Below are positions 19,491 to 27,944 of a stretch of 64,000 nt of DNA, piece after piece; position 1 is the first letter of the stretch; every line of letters begins with the position of its first letter. The position numbers were made by a program, and so were the translations under genes. Source of the stretch: Paraburkholderia silviterrae (lineage in GTDB: Bacteria > Pseudomonadota > Gammaproteobacteria > Burkholderiales > Burkholderiaceae); assembly GCF_004353915.1 (NCBI RefSeq), contig NZ_SMRP01000014.1:1-64000 (forward strand), given 5' to 3'. Below the pieces are notes generated by a model. That model did no database searches. It saw only the letters and a program-made list of their open reading frames with translations, and was not told where the DNA came from.

Positions 19491-20789
19491 TCACACCATG
19501 CGGTGCATATGCGCGCGTTCGATGTTCCATCTCGGCTCGGTTTCGAGGAGCAAGGCACGCAGTTGCCCCACCTGCTCCTCGAAGCGCTGTTCGAGCCAGT
19601 AAGGCCCCTGCATCTCCGGCGCGAGCGGCGCGGCACCCTGCTCCAGTGGCGCAACACCTGGCAGCCCCGCTGGCACTCTTTCCGGGACCGCGCCCGGCAC
19701 GCCGCCGCCTGACCCAACCTGGCCACCCATGCCACCCGACGCGGCCTCGAGCGCGCCCGCACGCAACGCACGCGCGGCCGCCTCCGGATGCCGCGTGCCG
19801 CCAAAACGCAGCGCCCGGGCCGTCGCCAGCAGCGCTTCGCGCACGCACGCGCTGCGCCCAGCGAAGGCCACCCGCACGAGCCGCTGCTCGTAGTTTCCGA
19901 GGCCCGTCGACATCATCTCCAGCGAGCTCAGCAGCGAGCGGTGCAGGCGCTGCACCTGCTCGAGCCGCGTGAGCGGCACGTCGATCTCTTTCGCGACCGA
20001 AGGCATCAGGGCGCGCAGCTGCACGAGCCGCCCATTCAGGCGCCGGAAGGTCTCCACCTGCGCGTCGGTGTCCACGTGCGCTCCGCTCACCACCTGTGCA
20101 TAGACACGCGCAATCTCGCGCAAATTGTCGGCAAGCCGGTAGCGCCACGAATAGGTGGCGTGCAGCGGCAGCGCGAACGAGAACGCCAGCGCGATCACGA
20201 TGCCGATCATCACATTGAGCGTGCGCCACAGGCCCGTGTCGATGTGGTTGTCGCCGTGGCCCGCGACGATGCACATCGTGATGGCTGTGAGCAGCGGCAC
20301 GTAGCCCGCCTTGCCGATCGCGTAATAGCTGCACACGGCCGCGACGATGGCCATGAGCGAATACGTGAGCCAGGTGAAGCCCGTCACCGCCTGCACGACG
20401 ATCAGCGTCAAGCCGATCAGAGCGCCGAGCACGGTGCCGAGCGCCCGTTCGGCGGCCTTCTTGCGGATGTTGCCATGATGCTGGAGCCCGCCGATCACCA
20501 CGAGCAGCGTGACCGACGCCCAGATGCCGTGCGGGATGTCGATGCCCGTTGTGGCGAAAATCGACACGAGCATTGCGAGCCCGACGCGCACGCCGTGAAT
20601 GATCCCGGCATTGCGGTAGCGATAGAACGGCGAGGTGAGCGCGCGCCAGACGCGCGCCACGCGTGAGCGCCGGCGTACGGGCTTGCGGCGCACGGGCTTG
20701 CGGCGGCCGGCGGCGCTCGTGCCCTGGCGCGACGCATCGTCAGTGGCGGCGGAGGATGCGGTGTCGGGGTCGTGGTCGGACGAAGCCAT
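19491..20789 (-). CDS. FUSC-family inner-membrane protein (aromatic acid exporter-like)
   Basis: 432 residues from ATG 20789. A basic N-terminal region (KPVRRKPVRRRSRVAR) is followed by about six hydrophobic helices between residues 55 and 210 (for example GVRVGLAMLVSIFATTGIDI and GTVLGALIGLTLIVVQAV). A cytoplasmic helical C-terminal half ends in a Gly/Pro-rich tail. This is the FUSC/YccS/AaeB layout. The cargo is unknown. An earlier in-frame ATG at 20966 is possible but adds no family sequence. It is convergent with the VOC gene. Confidence 0.78.
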   Translation of the reverse strand: MASSDHDPDTASSAATDDASRQGTSAAGRRKPVRRKPVRRRSRVARVWRALTSPFYRYRNAGIIHGVRVGLAMLVSIFATTGIDIPHGIWASVTLLVVIGGLQHHGNIRKKAAERALGTVLGALIGLTLIVVQAVTGFTWLTYSLMAIVAAVCSYYAIGKAGYVPLLTAITMCIVAGHGDNHIDTGLWRTLNVMIGIVIALAFSFALPLHATYSWRYRLADNLREIARVYAQVVSGAHVDTDAQVETFRRLNGRLVQLRALMPSVAKEIDVPLTRLEQVQRLHRSLLSSLEMMSTGLGNYEQRLVRVAFAGRSACVREALLATARALRFGGTRHPEAAARALRAGALEAASGGMGGQVGSGGGVPGAVPERVPAGLPGVAPLEQGAAPLAPEMQGPYWLEQRFEEQVGQLRALLLETEPRWNIERAHMHRMV

Positions 20790-20984
20790 GGCGCGCTCGA
20801 AGCCTGCTGGACGTGATGCAAGTGGGCGAAAGATCGGCGCAGAGCCGGGAACGGCGCCGCCCAGGAGGTTCGTCCCTGCAAGCATCGTGCACCAGAAAAA
20901 CAAATGCCCGCAACCATGACGTTGCGGGCATTGCGCATGAAGCGGGTTGCGCGCGCGGGGGCCCAAGCCCTGGCGCGCGCCGGA

Positions 20985-22535
20985 TCAGCTCTCGATCGGG
21001 TCGAGATAGTCCTCGGGGCGCGTGCGGTCCTCGCCCTTTTGCATGCCGACCAGATGCACGAGCACCGAGACCACCACCGCCACCACGAGGTTCACGACCA
21101 GCGACCACACCGCCGCGTAGCCCGGCACATCCATGCCGAACAGATGCACGACGAAGATCGAGCCCTTGAGGTGCAGCGAGATGGCCATCCACGTGCCGGT
21201 GGCGATGCCCGCCGCCCAACCGAGCAGGAGGCCGCGCCAGTCGAGCATGCGCGTGTAGAGGCCGAGCACGATGGCGGGCAGCGTCTGGATGATCCAGATG
21301 CCGCCGAGCAGCTGCAGCTGAATCGCATAGGTGAGCGGCAGGCCCAGGATGAACGCCACCGCGCCCACTTTCACGATCAGCGAGACCAGCTTGGCGACAT
21401 TGGTCTCCTGCTCGTGATTCATGTTCCGGTTGATGAACTCCTTATGGATGTTGCGCGTGTAGAGGTTGGCGGCCGCGATCGACATGATCGCCGCCGGCAC
21501 CAGCGCGCCGATGCCGATGGCCGCGAACGCCACGCCCACGAACCACGACGGGAAGTACTGCAGGAACAGCGCCGGGACCGCGAAGTTCGGGCCGAAGGCC
21601 TTGAAGTACGGCGCGTACTGCGGCATGTCCTTCACGCCCGAGGCGAGCGCCATGTAGCCGAGCAGCGCGAGCAGGCCGAGCACGAGCGAGTACGCGGGCA
21701 GCATGGCCATGTTGCGGCGGATGGCATTGCCCGACGAGGACGAGAGAATCGCCGTGACGGAGTGCGGATACAGGAACAGCGCGAGCGCCGAGCCCACCGC
21801 GAGGGTCGCATAGGCGCTATAGCCGTTCAGGCTCGAAGCATCCGGGGCCTTGAGCAGCAGCTTGGCCGGCGGCACCGCGCTGAAGATGTGACCGAAGCCG
21901 CCCATTTGCGCGGGAATCACGATAATCGCCACGATGATCGTGATGTAGATGAGCACGTCCTTCACCACGGCGATCATGGCCGGCGCGCGCAGGCCCGAGG
22001 TGTACGTGTAGGCTGCGAGAATCGCGAACGCGATGATGAGCGGCAGGTCGCCGACGAAGCCCGTCGTGTCGAAGCCGAGCGCGCCGATCACCACTTCGAT
22101 ACCCACCAGCTGCAGCGCGATGTACGGCATGGTCGCGACGATGCCGGTGACCGCGATGGCGAGCGCGAGCATGCGGCTGCCGTAGCGCGCGCTCACGAAG
22201 TCGGCCGAGGTGACGTAGCTGTGACGCTTGGCGATGGCCCAAAGCTTCGGGAACACCACGAACGCGAACGGATAGATCAGGATCGTATAGGGCAGCGCGA
22301 AGAAGCCCGTTGCGCCCGCACCGAACACGAGCGCCGGCACCGCCACGAAGGTGTAGGCCGTATAGAGGTCGCCGCCGAGCAGGAACCACGTGACGATGGT
22401 GCCGAAGCGCCGGCCGCCGAGACCCCACTCGTCGAGATGGGCGAGGTCGCCCTTGCGCCAGTGCGCAGCGAGGAAGCCGACAATCGTGACACCGATGAAC
22501 AACAGGACGAAGACGAAGGTTGCGATGACGTTCAT
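20985..22535 (-). CDS. mctP: sodium:solute symporter, monocarboxylate permease MctP-like
   Basis: 516 residues with about 13 membrane helices of the SSS family. Family signatures include DEWGLGGRRFGTIVTWFLLG at the N-terminus, GDLYTAYTFVAVPALV, and AIGIGALVPAAIMSIAAANL followed by YTRNI in the middle. MctP proteins import pyruvate, lactate, acetate or related monocarboxylates; the substrate is family inference. Its ATG overlaps the stop of the upstream DUF3311 gene by four bases, so the two are translationally coupled. Confidence 0.88.
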   Translation of the reverse strand: MNVIATFVFVLLFIGVTIVGFLAAHWRKGDLAHLDEWGLGGRRFGTIVTWFLLGGDLYTAYTFVAVPALVFGAGATGFFALPYTILIYPFAFVVFPKLWAIAKRHSYVTSADFVSARYGSRMLALAIAVTGIVATMPYIALQLVGIEVVIGALGFDTTGFVGDLPLIIAFAILAAYTYTSGLRAPAMIAVVKDVLIYITIIVAIIVIPAQMGGFGHIFSAVPPAKLLLKAPDASSLNGYSAYATLAVGSALALFLYPHSVTAILSSSSGNAIRRNMAMLPAYSLVLGLLALLGYMALASGVKDMPQYAPYFKAFGPNFAVPALFLQYFPSWFVGVAFAAIGIGALVPAAIMSIAAANLYTRNIHKEFINRNMNHEQETNVAKLVSLIVKVGAVAFILGLPLTYAIQLQLLGGIWIIQTLPAIVLGLYTRMLDWRGLLLGWAAGIATGTWMAISLHLKGSIFVVHLFGMDVPGYAAVWSLVVNLVVAVVVSVLVHLVGMQKGEDRTRPEDYLDPIES

Positions 22536-22774
22536 TGCGCCCCCCCTGCCTTGCCGGCGCCCTTCGAACCGTCCTTGGTCTTGAAATAGACGAGCGCGGT
22601 GATGACGGCGCTGATCAGCACCCAGAGCAACTGATACCAGTAGAAATAGGGGAAGTCCCACAGCGTGGGCTCGACCTTGTTGTACGACGGCACCCAGATC
22701 ATGGCGATCCAGGGCAAGAGCAACAACCAGAGCCAGTGCTTGCTGGCTTTCCCGGCGTCGGCGTCGTGAGCCAT
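22532..22774 (-). CDS. DUF3311 small membrane protein, partner of MctP
   Basis: 80 residues with two hydrophobic helices (WLWLLLLPWIAMIWVPSYNK and WYQLLWVLISAVITALVYF) and a DFPYFYWYQ motif between them. DUF3311 proteins sit immediately upstream of SSS-family transporters and are thought to be an accessory subunit, much like YhjC/YjcH-type partners. The ATGA overlap with mctP supports co-function. A GGAG ribosome site precedes the start. Confidence 0.87.
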   Translation of the reverse strand: MAHDADAGKASKHWLWLLLLPWIAMIWVPSYNKVEPTLWDFPYFYWYQLLWVLISAVITALVYFKTKDGSKGAGKAGGAQ

Positions 22775-22939
22775 GACGTCTCCTCGTTACTTATGTAGTT
22801 ATGGGGGTTTGGGTGCGGTCCACCGCCCGATATGGGCCGGTTCTTGGCCCGCGAGATCGTGCCTCGCAAGGTCCCCGAAAGCGCAGAAAAGAGTAGCGAG
22901 GCCGCGGCGGCGGGTCAAGAAGGGCGGACCCCAATTTAG

Positions 22940-22964
22940 ACCACGTTGTCAAGACACAACTGGT
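22940..22964. promoter_or_regulatory. inverted repeat upstream of the mctP operon
   Basis: ACCACGTTGT and ACAACTGGT form an imperfect inverted repeat (one extra base) around a six-base centre, about 166 bases before the DUF3311 start. It resembles a GntR/FadR-style operator half-site arrangement (ACCA...TGGT). The other bases between 22775 and 23016 hold no gene. Confidence 0.4.
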
Positions 22965-23016
22965 ACCGCGTTTGACCTGAAATTGTCAGCCATTAGAAAG
23001 GTGGTTGTGCGGGGCG

Positions 23017-23055
23017 AAAAAAAGACCGGCCCCATCGGTCATGTGGCCGGTCTTT
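23017..23055 (-). terminator. Rho-independent terminator for the spermidine-synthase-like gene
   Basis: On the minus strand, AAAGACCGGCC and its perfect 11-bp complement flank a 13-base loop and are followed by a run of Ts (A-run 23017-23023 on plus). It lies 60 bases past the stop at 23115. Confidence 0.88.
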
Positions 23056-23114
23056 CCTTGCGCATCCGGCATCCGCCGGCGCACCGTCATGCGCAGCGTC
23101 TTGCGTCGCTGGCG

Positions 23115-24041
23115 TCAGATAGCGAACGCTTCGCCGTTCGTGCCGCTCTTGCGGTTTTCGGCGTCGGCCTCGCGCAGCGACTTCACCCACTGGTGCGCCG
23201 GCAAGCCGAGCTTGCTTTCCAGCAGGCGCGCGCGCTTGTCGAGCGCTGCCCAGCTCACCTCGAGCGCCGGGCCCGAGAACGCCAGCGCGACGCGGTTGCC
23301 GTCGTGCACTTCGGGCAGCGCGATCACTCGGCCGTCGAACGCTTCCTTCAGGCGCTTCATGTTGCGCACGTAGCTCGGGTGGTCGCCGAACAGGTTGATA
23401 GTGGCGACGCCCGCATCGGCGAGGCACGCGCGCGCCGCGCGATAGAACGCCACGCTGTCGAGCACCGGACCGCGCGCGGTCGCGTCGTAGATATCGATTT
23501 GCAGCGCGCCGATCGTGCCGTGGTTCGCGCGGTCGTGCACGAAGTCCCACGCGTCGAGCTCGCGCACGGCGAGGCGCGCGTCGTCTTGCGGCATCTCGAA
23601 CATCGTGCGCGCGGCCACCACGACCGCCGGGTTCAGCTCGATCGCCTCGACCTTCGCGGGACGCAGATAGCGATGCGCGAACTTGGTCAGCGCAGCGGAG
23701 CCCAGACCCAGTTGCACGATGCGCGCGGGCGTGGCGAGGAACAGCAGCCAGGCCATCATCTGCTGGGCGTACTCGAGCTCGATGTGCTGCGGCTTGGACA
23801 GACGCATTGCGCCCTGAACCCACTCGGTGCCGAAGTGCAGATAGCGCACGCCGCCCTCTTCCGAGAACGTCACGGGCGCAAAGCGCGGCTTGCGCGGCGC
23901 TTCGATGACCGGTGCGTTGTCGAGCCCGGCGTCGGCCTGCTCGGAGGCGGCCTTGCGGGCCTTCGCTGCATTGGCGGTCTTGCTGCGGGTCTTGCTGAAT
24001 GCGCGCGCTTCAGCCGAAGCGCGCTTGATGAGATTCGTCAT
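23115..24041 (-). CDS. spermidine synthase-like methyltransferase-fold protein
   Basis: 308 residues. A basic, low-complexity N-terminus (residues 1-45) precedes a spermidine-synthase-like Rossmann domain. Visible elements are PARIVQLGLGSAALTKFAHR (nucleotide-binding loop), KVEAIELNPAVVVAARTMF (acidic ribose-binding end of beta-2) and LQIDIYDATARGP. The family includes many proteins without proven aminopropyltransferase activity. The polyamine-binding DxxD pattern of SpeE is not clear here, so the catalytic role is uncertain. No speD or speE partner is adjacent. The start is at ATG 24041; upstream sequence in frame is not conserved-looking. Confidence 0.75.
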   Translation of the reverse strand: MTNLIKRASAEARAFSKTRSKTANAAKARKAASEQADAGLDNAPVIEAPRKPRFAPVTFSEEGGVRYLHFGTEWVQGAMRLSKPQHIELEYAQQMMAWLLFLATPARIVQLGLGSAALTKFAHRYLRPAKVEAIELNPAVVVAARTMFEMPQDDARLAVRELDAWDFVHDRANHGTIGALQIDIYDATARGPVLDSVAFYRAARACLADAGVATINLFGDHPSYVRNMKRLKEAFDGRVIALPEVHDGNRVALAFSGPALEVSWAALDKRARLLESKLGLPAHQWVKSLREADAENRKSGTNGEAFAI

Positions 24042-24345
24042 GTGAAGATGTCTTGCTTGTAAGGAGCAGATGCGAAATCCGCTGCGTTTTTCCGGTGCAA
24101 AATCGCTTGCGAATTCAAACGCAACGTCAAACGCAACTACGCGGGCGACCGAGAGCATAGCATTCGCGGCGTATTGGACAGCGTTTGGCCGACAGTGACC
24201 GTCCGTGCAAGCTGCCATCTCCACGTCGAGCGGTGACGGCATTGCGCGAATTTGCTCGGCCCCTGATGTTCAGGAACGCCTATAGTGTTTGAAGGAATCG
24301 CGCCGGCAGGCAATACGCCGGCTGTATTTCTTCGGAGGAAAAAGA
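24042..24345. other. intergenic region, divergent promoters
   Basis: About 304 bases, with more A+T than surrounding DNA. It contains a tandem CAAACGCAAC pair near 24117-24140 and a TATAGT at 24281-24286 that could be the -10 box for the downstream gene at 24346. No gene was found in it. Confidence 0.35.
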
Positions 24346-24747
24346 ATGAGCAATGGCGATCCTGTCGATCAGGCTGCGGAAGATACGCGCGCGCTGGCCA
24401 TGGACTATTTCGGCATAGGAGACTCCGAAGCCGAAACATTGATGAAACTGGCCAAACGCTGTGCGCAGACCGCAGGTATTCCACTGGCCGGCACTGGCGG
24501 CATCGCACTGGCGGGAGTCGGCTCAATCACCGTGCCATTGGTAGGATCGGTTCCAGGCTATCTAGTAGGCGCTCTGGCCGGATTTGTTGGCGGCACTACT
24601 GCCTGCATGATTGCGCGTGGCTCCACTGCTGAGCACGTACGGCAGATCCTGAGTGAGAACAGCTTGACCGAAGAGCAGTTTAAATCCGGCGTATTGGCGC
24701 TCCTCTCCACGGCACATGGAAAAGCAGGTTACGTGTCGAAGATCTGA
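24346..24747 (+). CDS. unknown glycine-rich membrane-hairpin protein
   Basis: 133 residues with an excellent GGAGGAAAAAGA ribosome site, so translation from 24346 is likely. The N-terminal third is charged and helical (EDTRALAMDYFGIGDSEAET). Residues about 45-90 form a Gly/Ala/Val-rich hydrophobic stretch that could cross the membrane twice (GIPLAGTGGIALAGVGSITV and VGALAGFVGGTTACMIA). The C-terminus is soluble. I do not recognise a family. Codons are less GC-rich than in the neighbours, which suggests an accessory gene. It is convergent with the glycosylase gene. Confidence 0.7.
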   Translation: MSNGDPVDQAAEDTRALAMDYFGIGDSEAETLMKLAKRCAQTAGIPLAGTGGIALAGVGSITVPLVGSVPGYLVGALAGFVGGTTACMIARGSTAEHVRQILSENSLTEEQFKSGVLALLSTAHGKAGYVSKI

Positions 24748-24777
24748 ACGTCTCACGACGAGGCTTGCGCTCTTCAA

Positions 24778-25317
24778 CTACCGAGTGCTCCCGTCTGAGC
24801 GCAAGAAGGGCGAGTCATGCCCTTCGAGACAACTGCGCAGCGTACGCCAGACCGCTAATTTCTGAGCGTAGGGAACAGACGCGTAAGCTGGGCTGCTCGA
24901 CGGCAACCGGATGAGCCGATACCGATCAGCCTTCTCCCCCAGCGCCCGCACTCCAATCTTCTCCGCCGTTCCACCATTGAACGCGATTGCGACGAGATTC
25001 GGCAATGTTTCGATAAGCGCGACAAGGTCGTTACTCGCATGGTTGCGAATGCGACTATCCAGGCTCCCGATGCGCTGAGCTTGCGCCACGACGTCCCACA
25101 ATCCGATGCGATGCTCGAGCAATGTCTCGAGACGCTTCAGATAGTCCATACCGACCAGATCGCGTCCTATCACCTCGCCCACCAGATGCCAGAAGCGGTT
25201 CTGCTTGTGCGCGTAATACTGCTGATGCGCGAGCGACGCCTCGCCCGGCAAGCTGCCGAGAATCAGCACGCGCGTATGCGCATCGACGACGGGTGCAAAG
25301 CAGCGCTTGAGGCTCAT
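24778..25317 (-). CDS. uracil-DNA-glycosylase superfamily, family 6-like (hypoxanthine-DNA glycosylase type)
   Basis: 179 residues. Motif 1, RVLILGSLPGEASL, and the NRFWHLVGEVIGRD segment are typical of family 6 enzymes (and of the Mug-like branch) that excise deaminated bases such as hypoxanthine. Motif 2 is near RLPSSSPAYAS, where family 6 has an S-S-P-A triplet. The start was chosen at ATG 25317 (MSLKRCFAPVV); the longer frame is not conserved-looking. It lies 32 bases downstream of ubiC on the same strand, so it is probably in one transcript. Confidence 0.83.
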   Translation of the reverse strand: MSLKRCFAPVVDAHTRVLILGSLPGEASLAHQQYYAHKQNRFWHLVGEVIGRDLVGMDYLKRLETLLEHRIGLWDVVAQAQRIGSLDSRIRNHASNDLVALIETLPNLVAIAFNGGTAEKIGVRALGEKADRYRLIRLPSSSPAYASVPYAQKLAVWRTLRSCLEGHDSPFLRSDGSTR

Positions 25318-25349
25318 TGGTGAAGGCTCGCTGTGTGGAGCGGCCGTGC

Positions 25350-26006
25350 TCAACGCGCCGCGTGTTGCGACGGATGAGAGGCCCGCGAGGCCGTATGGCC
25401 AAGCGGCCCGCGCTCGCGCGCCGAATGCGCGGGTAACGCAGGCTGCGCATCGTGTGCGAGGCGCGCCCACAACGCGGGCAGCATGCATTCGGTCACGAGC
25501 AGCGGCGCGCCGTGGCGCTCGAACACGGAACGTCGCGCGACGAACCCATGCGGCACGTGCCCGTGCGTTTCGCGCGCGGCAAGCGCATGCAGCGGATGCC
25601 GCGCACTCACGCGCCGGCTCACGAGCGCCGAGCGCGCGACGCCGCTATCGGTGTAGAGCAACTCCGCGAGCGGGCGTGTGCGCAAGCGGCGCATAGCCTG
25701 CCAGATACCATGACTCGCCACGAGCGGCGTCACACTGTGCGCGGCCACGAATGGCACGCCATCGACTTCGAGCACGATCTCGCGCACCCATGCCCGTCCG
25801 CGCGGTGCGAGGCCGAGCGCGGCGCATTCGTCGGGCCAGGGCATGTCGACGGCTTCGCGCGTCACCCGCACCACAACGTGGCCGAGCGCGCGCAGATGCG
25901 CGGTGAGCGAACCGCCGCGCGTGAGCCAGTCTTTCTGATCGGCGCTGAAGGCCGCGAGGGGCGCGACGCGCCAGTGCGCGTCGGCGGCATCGAATCGGAT
26001 GGGCAT
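25350..26006 (-). CDS. ubiC: chorismate lyase
   Basis: About 218 residues. UbiC converts chorismate to 4-hydroxybenzoate and pyruvate, the first step of ubiquinone synthesis. Key residues fit: Arg75 in WVREIVLEVDGVPFVAAHSV and Glu173 in PLLVTECMLPALW correspond to E. coli Arg76 and Glu155-type positions. The C-terminal 40 residues are extra and low complexity. A near-perfect -10 box ends only seven bases before the ATG at 26006, so the mRNA may be leaderless. An alternative ATG is at 26015. No ubiA is in the window. Confidence 0.85.
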   Translation of the reverse strand: MPIRFDAADAHWRVAPLAAFSADQKDWLTRGGSLTAHLRALGHVVVRVTREAVDMPWPDECAALGLAPRGRAWVREIVLEVDGVPFVAAHSVTPLVASHGIWQAMRRLRTRPLAELLYTDSGVARSALVSRRVSARHPLHALAARETHGHVPHGFVARRSVFERHGAPLLVTECMLPALWARLAHDAQPALPAHSARERGPLGHTASRASHPSQHAAR

Positions 26007-26013
26007 GGCGCGC

Positions 26014-26019
26014 ATTATA
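26014..26019 (-). promoter_or_regulatory. -10 box abutting the ubiC start
   Basis: TATAAT on the minus strand, with seven bases (GCGCGCC) between it and the ATG of ubiC. Transcription would begin at or next to the start codon. No good -35 hexamer is visible, and no Shine-Dalgarno is present. Confidence 0.45.
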
Positions 26020-26137
26020 GGCCGCGCATAGGGTGGCGTGCCGGCAGACTCGCCGCCCCCATTCCAGGTGCGCTCAACGGGCAATCTCAGCGCTGTTCCA
26101 TACCGCGAATCCCACGCCAGCGACTTCCACCAACACA

Positions 26138-27043
26138 CTAATGGTGCGAAGCCCGGGTCGACGCTTCAATGGCTTGCTCGACGGACGTGAGCGCAAAGCG
26201 CGCCGGGTTGACGTCGCCATCGAACGCATCGATCAAGCGCATCGAAAATTCGCGTGGATCGTTGGCCGGAACCTGCAGCGGCTTGCCTGGCTTTCCGGAA
26301 ACGATCACCACCACGACGTGACTATCGCCGCCGAAATGAATTTGCAGAAGCCAGCGCCGCCGCCCCTCCTGCAAGTAGAGATCGAGCCAGTCGGGTTCGG
26401 TCTGCTCCCATCGGCTGCTCAAATTCGAACGATGAAAGAATGCCGAAAGACGCCCCCAGAGACTCTGATGCGCTCTCAGGACGTGATCGACCTCAAGGGC
26501 GAATTTTTGCCAGCGGAGCAGGACATCCGGAATTCGCGCTTCGCGTGCGTCGTCTGAGCACGAGAGAAGGCCGCTTTCCTCAACGAGCGTGCGGGGCGCG
26601 TGCGCTTGCACCATGCCGCCACTCGCCGGTTGGAGCCGCCCTTCCAGATACGCGCCGCCAGAACCTTCGAGCATGCCCGTGCGGCGCGATTGCGTATCCT
26701 GCGCTCCCATCGCCTTCCCGACTGTGGCCGGGTTATCGAGCAGTTCGCGATCTGAGTGGCGATAAGCGTGAAACCTTTGCAGCGGCTTGAAATTGTCGTT
26801 ACGCGCGTCGCCCTCGTCGAGCGACGGCCCCGCTGATCTCAGCGTGCAGAAAAGACGCTCGGTCTGCGTTTCGTCTTCCAGCAACGCGGCGAGACGCTCC
26901 ATGGCGAGCGTGCGGCTGGCGTCATCGCACAAGTTGCCGTCGACGCCGAGAAATGCTAACAACGCTCGCGTTTCCTCAACGGAAAACTGCGGTGCTGCGA
27001 AATCGTGTCGCTCGACTCCTCGTTCTCGATCGTTGCCAGTCAT
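26138..27043 (-). CDS. unknown protein, partner of the upstream gene
   Basis: 301 residues, soluble, with no signal peptide or membrane segment. I do not recognise a family. The N-terminus has a helical segment (SVEETRALLAFLGVDG). The C-terminal 110 residues look like an alpha/beta domain with strands RRRWLLQIHFGG and SHVVVVIVSGKPG. Its ATG follows the stop TGA of the upstream gene with no bases between, which implies translational coupling. Base composition is slightly lower in GC than the surroundings. Together with the gene upstream it forms a two-gene unit of unknown role between htpG and ubiC. Confidence 0.7.
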   Translation of the reverse strand: MTGNDRERGVERHDFAAPQFSVEETRALLAFLGVDGNLCDDASRTLAMERLAALLEDETQTERLFCTLRSAGPSLDEGDARNDNFKPLQRFHAYRHSDRELLDNPATVGKAMGAQDTQSRRTGMLEGSGGAYLEGRLQPASGGMVQAHAPRTLVEESGLLSCSDDAREARIPDVLLRWQKFALEVDHVLRAHQSLWGRLSAFFHRSNLSSRWEQTEPDWLDLYLQEGRRRWLLQIHFGGDSHVVVVIVSGKPGKPLQVPANDPREFSMRLIDAFDGDVNPARFALTSVEQAIEASTRASHH

Positions 27044-27823
27044 TCAACTCTCCCAAACCAGGCGCCGATCATCGTGGGTGGCGCAGAACCGTCTACCCGC
27101 CTGGTCGTCCATATAAAAGTACTCGCCAGGCATGGGGCGCCTGCAAGGCGATATGTAGCGCTTCGGATTGCGGATACGCGTCATGCCGCAGCGCTCGCCA
27201 TAAAACTCGATCAACTTGCGTCCGCCTTTAGGATCCGCATGCAGAAAAACCGAAGCGTCGTTGTCGAGGTCGAGGCGCATCTGAATGGCGGTGTCGATGA
27301 GCGCCCTGGCGACACCCGCGACCGGGTCTAAACGCATGGTGACATAGAATTCCGCCGGGGCGTCCGCGAGGTACCAGACAAACCCCATTTTCGACCGATC
27401 TCCCTGCACGGGCGAGCCATAGGCAGGCACGGCTGTCAGAAGGCCAATCGGGATTCCACCGCTCGTGCTGGACAATTCGAGGCACCACGCATGAGCCTGC
27501 TCGCGCGCACTTGAAAGCGGCCGTAGATAGTTGTGACACTTGGCCAGCAGGAAAATTCGCTCCCAATCCCAGCCAACGTCGGCCCGAATGGCGCCGAGAT
27601 CAATTCCGGCGGGATGAAGCCAATCGACGGGAACGGATGCCGGCCACTCGTCGTACAGCGCCTTGATCAACGGCTGAACATGGCGATTCCAGTATCTGAC
27701 ATCGGCCGAAGCCATTTGCCGGATATTAATGAGGCAGGAGCCAGTGCGGCTGTCCTGGCTGCCATAGGACGGCAGGCTTTTCAAAGGACGTTTGAGTTTG
27801 TTCAGGAGCATTGCGCAGTCCAT
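27044..27823 (-). CDS. unknown protein with GNAT-like C-terminal region
   Basis: About 259 residues from ATG 27823; ATG 27811 is also possible. The open frame reaches 27931, but that stretch is the htpG terminator hairpin, so the longer start is unlikely. The segment FVWYLADAPAEFY, then GVARALIDTAIQMR and ASVFLHADPKGGRKLIEFYG, resembles the acetyl-CoA-binding and C-terminal part of GNAT acetyltransferases. This is a by-eye inference. The final 45 residues are Arg/Pro/Cys-rich (ISPCRRPMPGEYFYM). It is coupled to the next gene. Substrate and role are unknown. Confidence 0.65.
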   Translation of the reverse strand: MDCAMLLNKLKRPLKSLPSYGSQDSRTGSCLINIRQMASADVRYWNRHVQPLIKALYDEWPASVPVDWLHPAGIDLGAIRADVGWDWERIFLLAKCHNYLRPLSSAREQAHAWCLELSSTSGGIPIGLLTAVPAYGSPVQGDRSKMGFVWYLADAPAEFYVTMRLDPVAGVARALIDTAIQMRLDLDNDASVFLHADPKGGRKLIEFYGERCGMTRIRNPKRYISPCRRPMPGEYFYMDDQAGRRFCATHDDRRLVWES

Positions 27824-27896
27824 GGATGCATCACGCGGTACACTGATGCATCCATCCTCAACGCTCAGAACCCCTGCACAAAACCAGAAAATTCCG

Positions 27897-27932
27897 AAAA
27901 ATGCCGCCCGCGTAAGCCACGCGCGCGGCATT
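27897..27932 (-). terminator. Rho-independent terminator after htpG
   Basis: On the minus strand, AATGCCGCGCGCG pairs with CGCGGGCGGCATT (one bulge) around TGGCTTA and runs into TTTTC. It starts 12 bases beyond the htpG stop. Confidence 0.85.
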
Positions 27933-27944
27933 CAAGTACGAACA

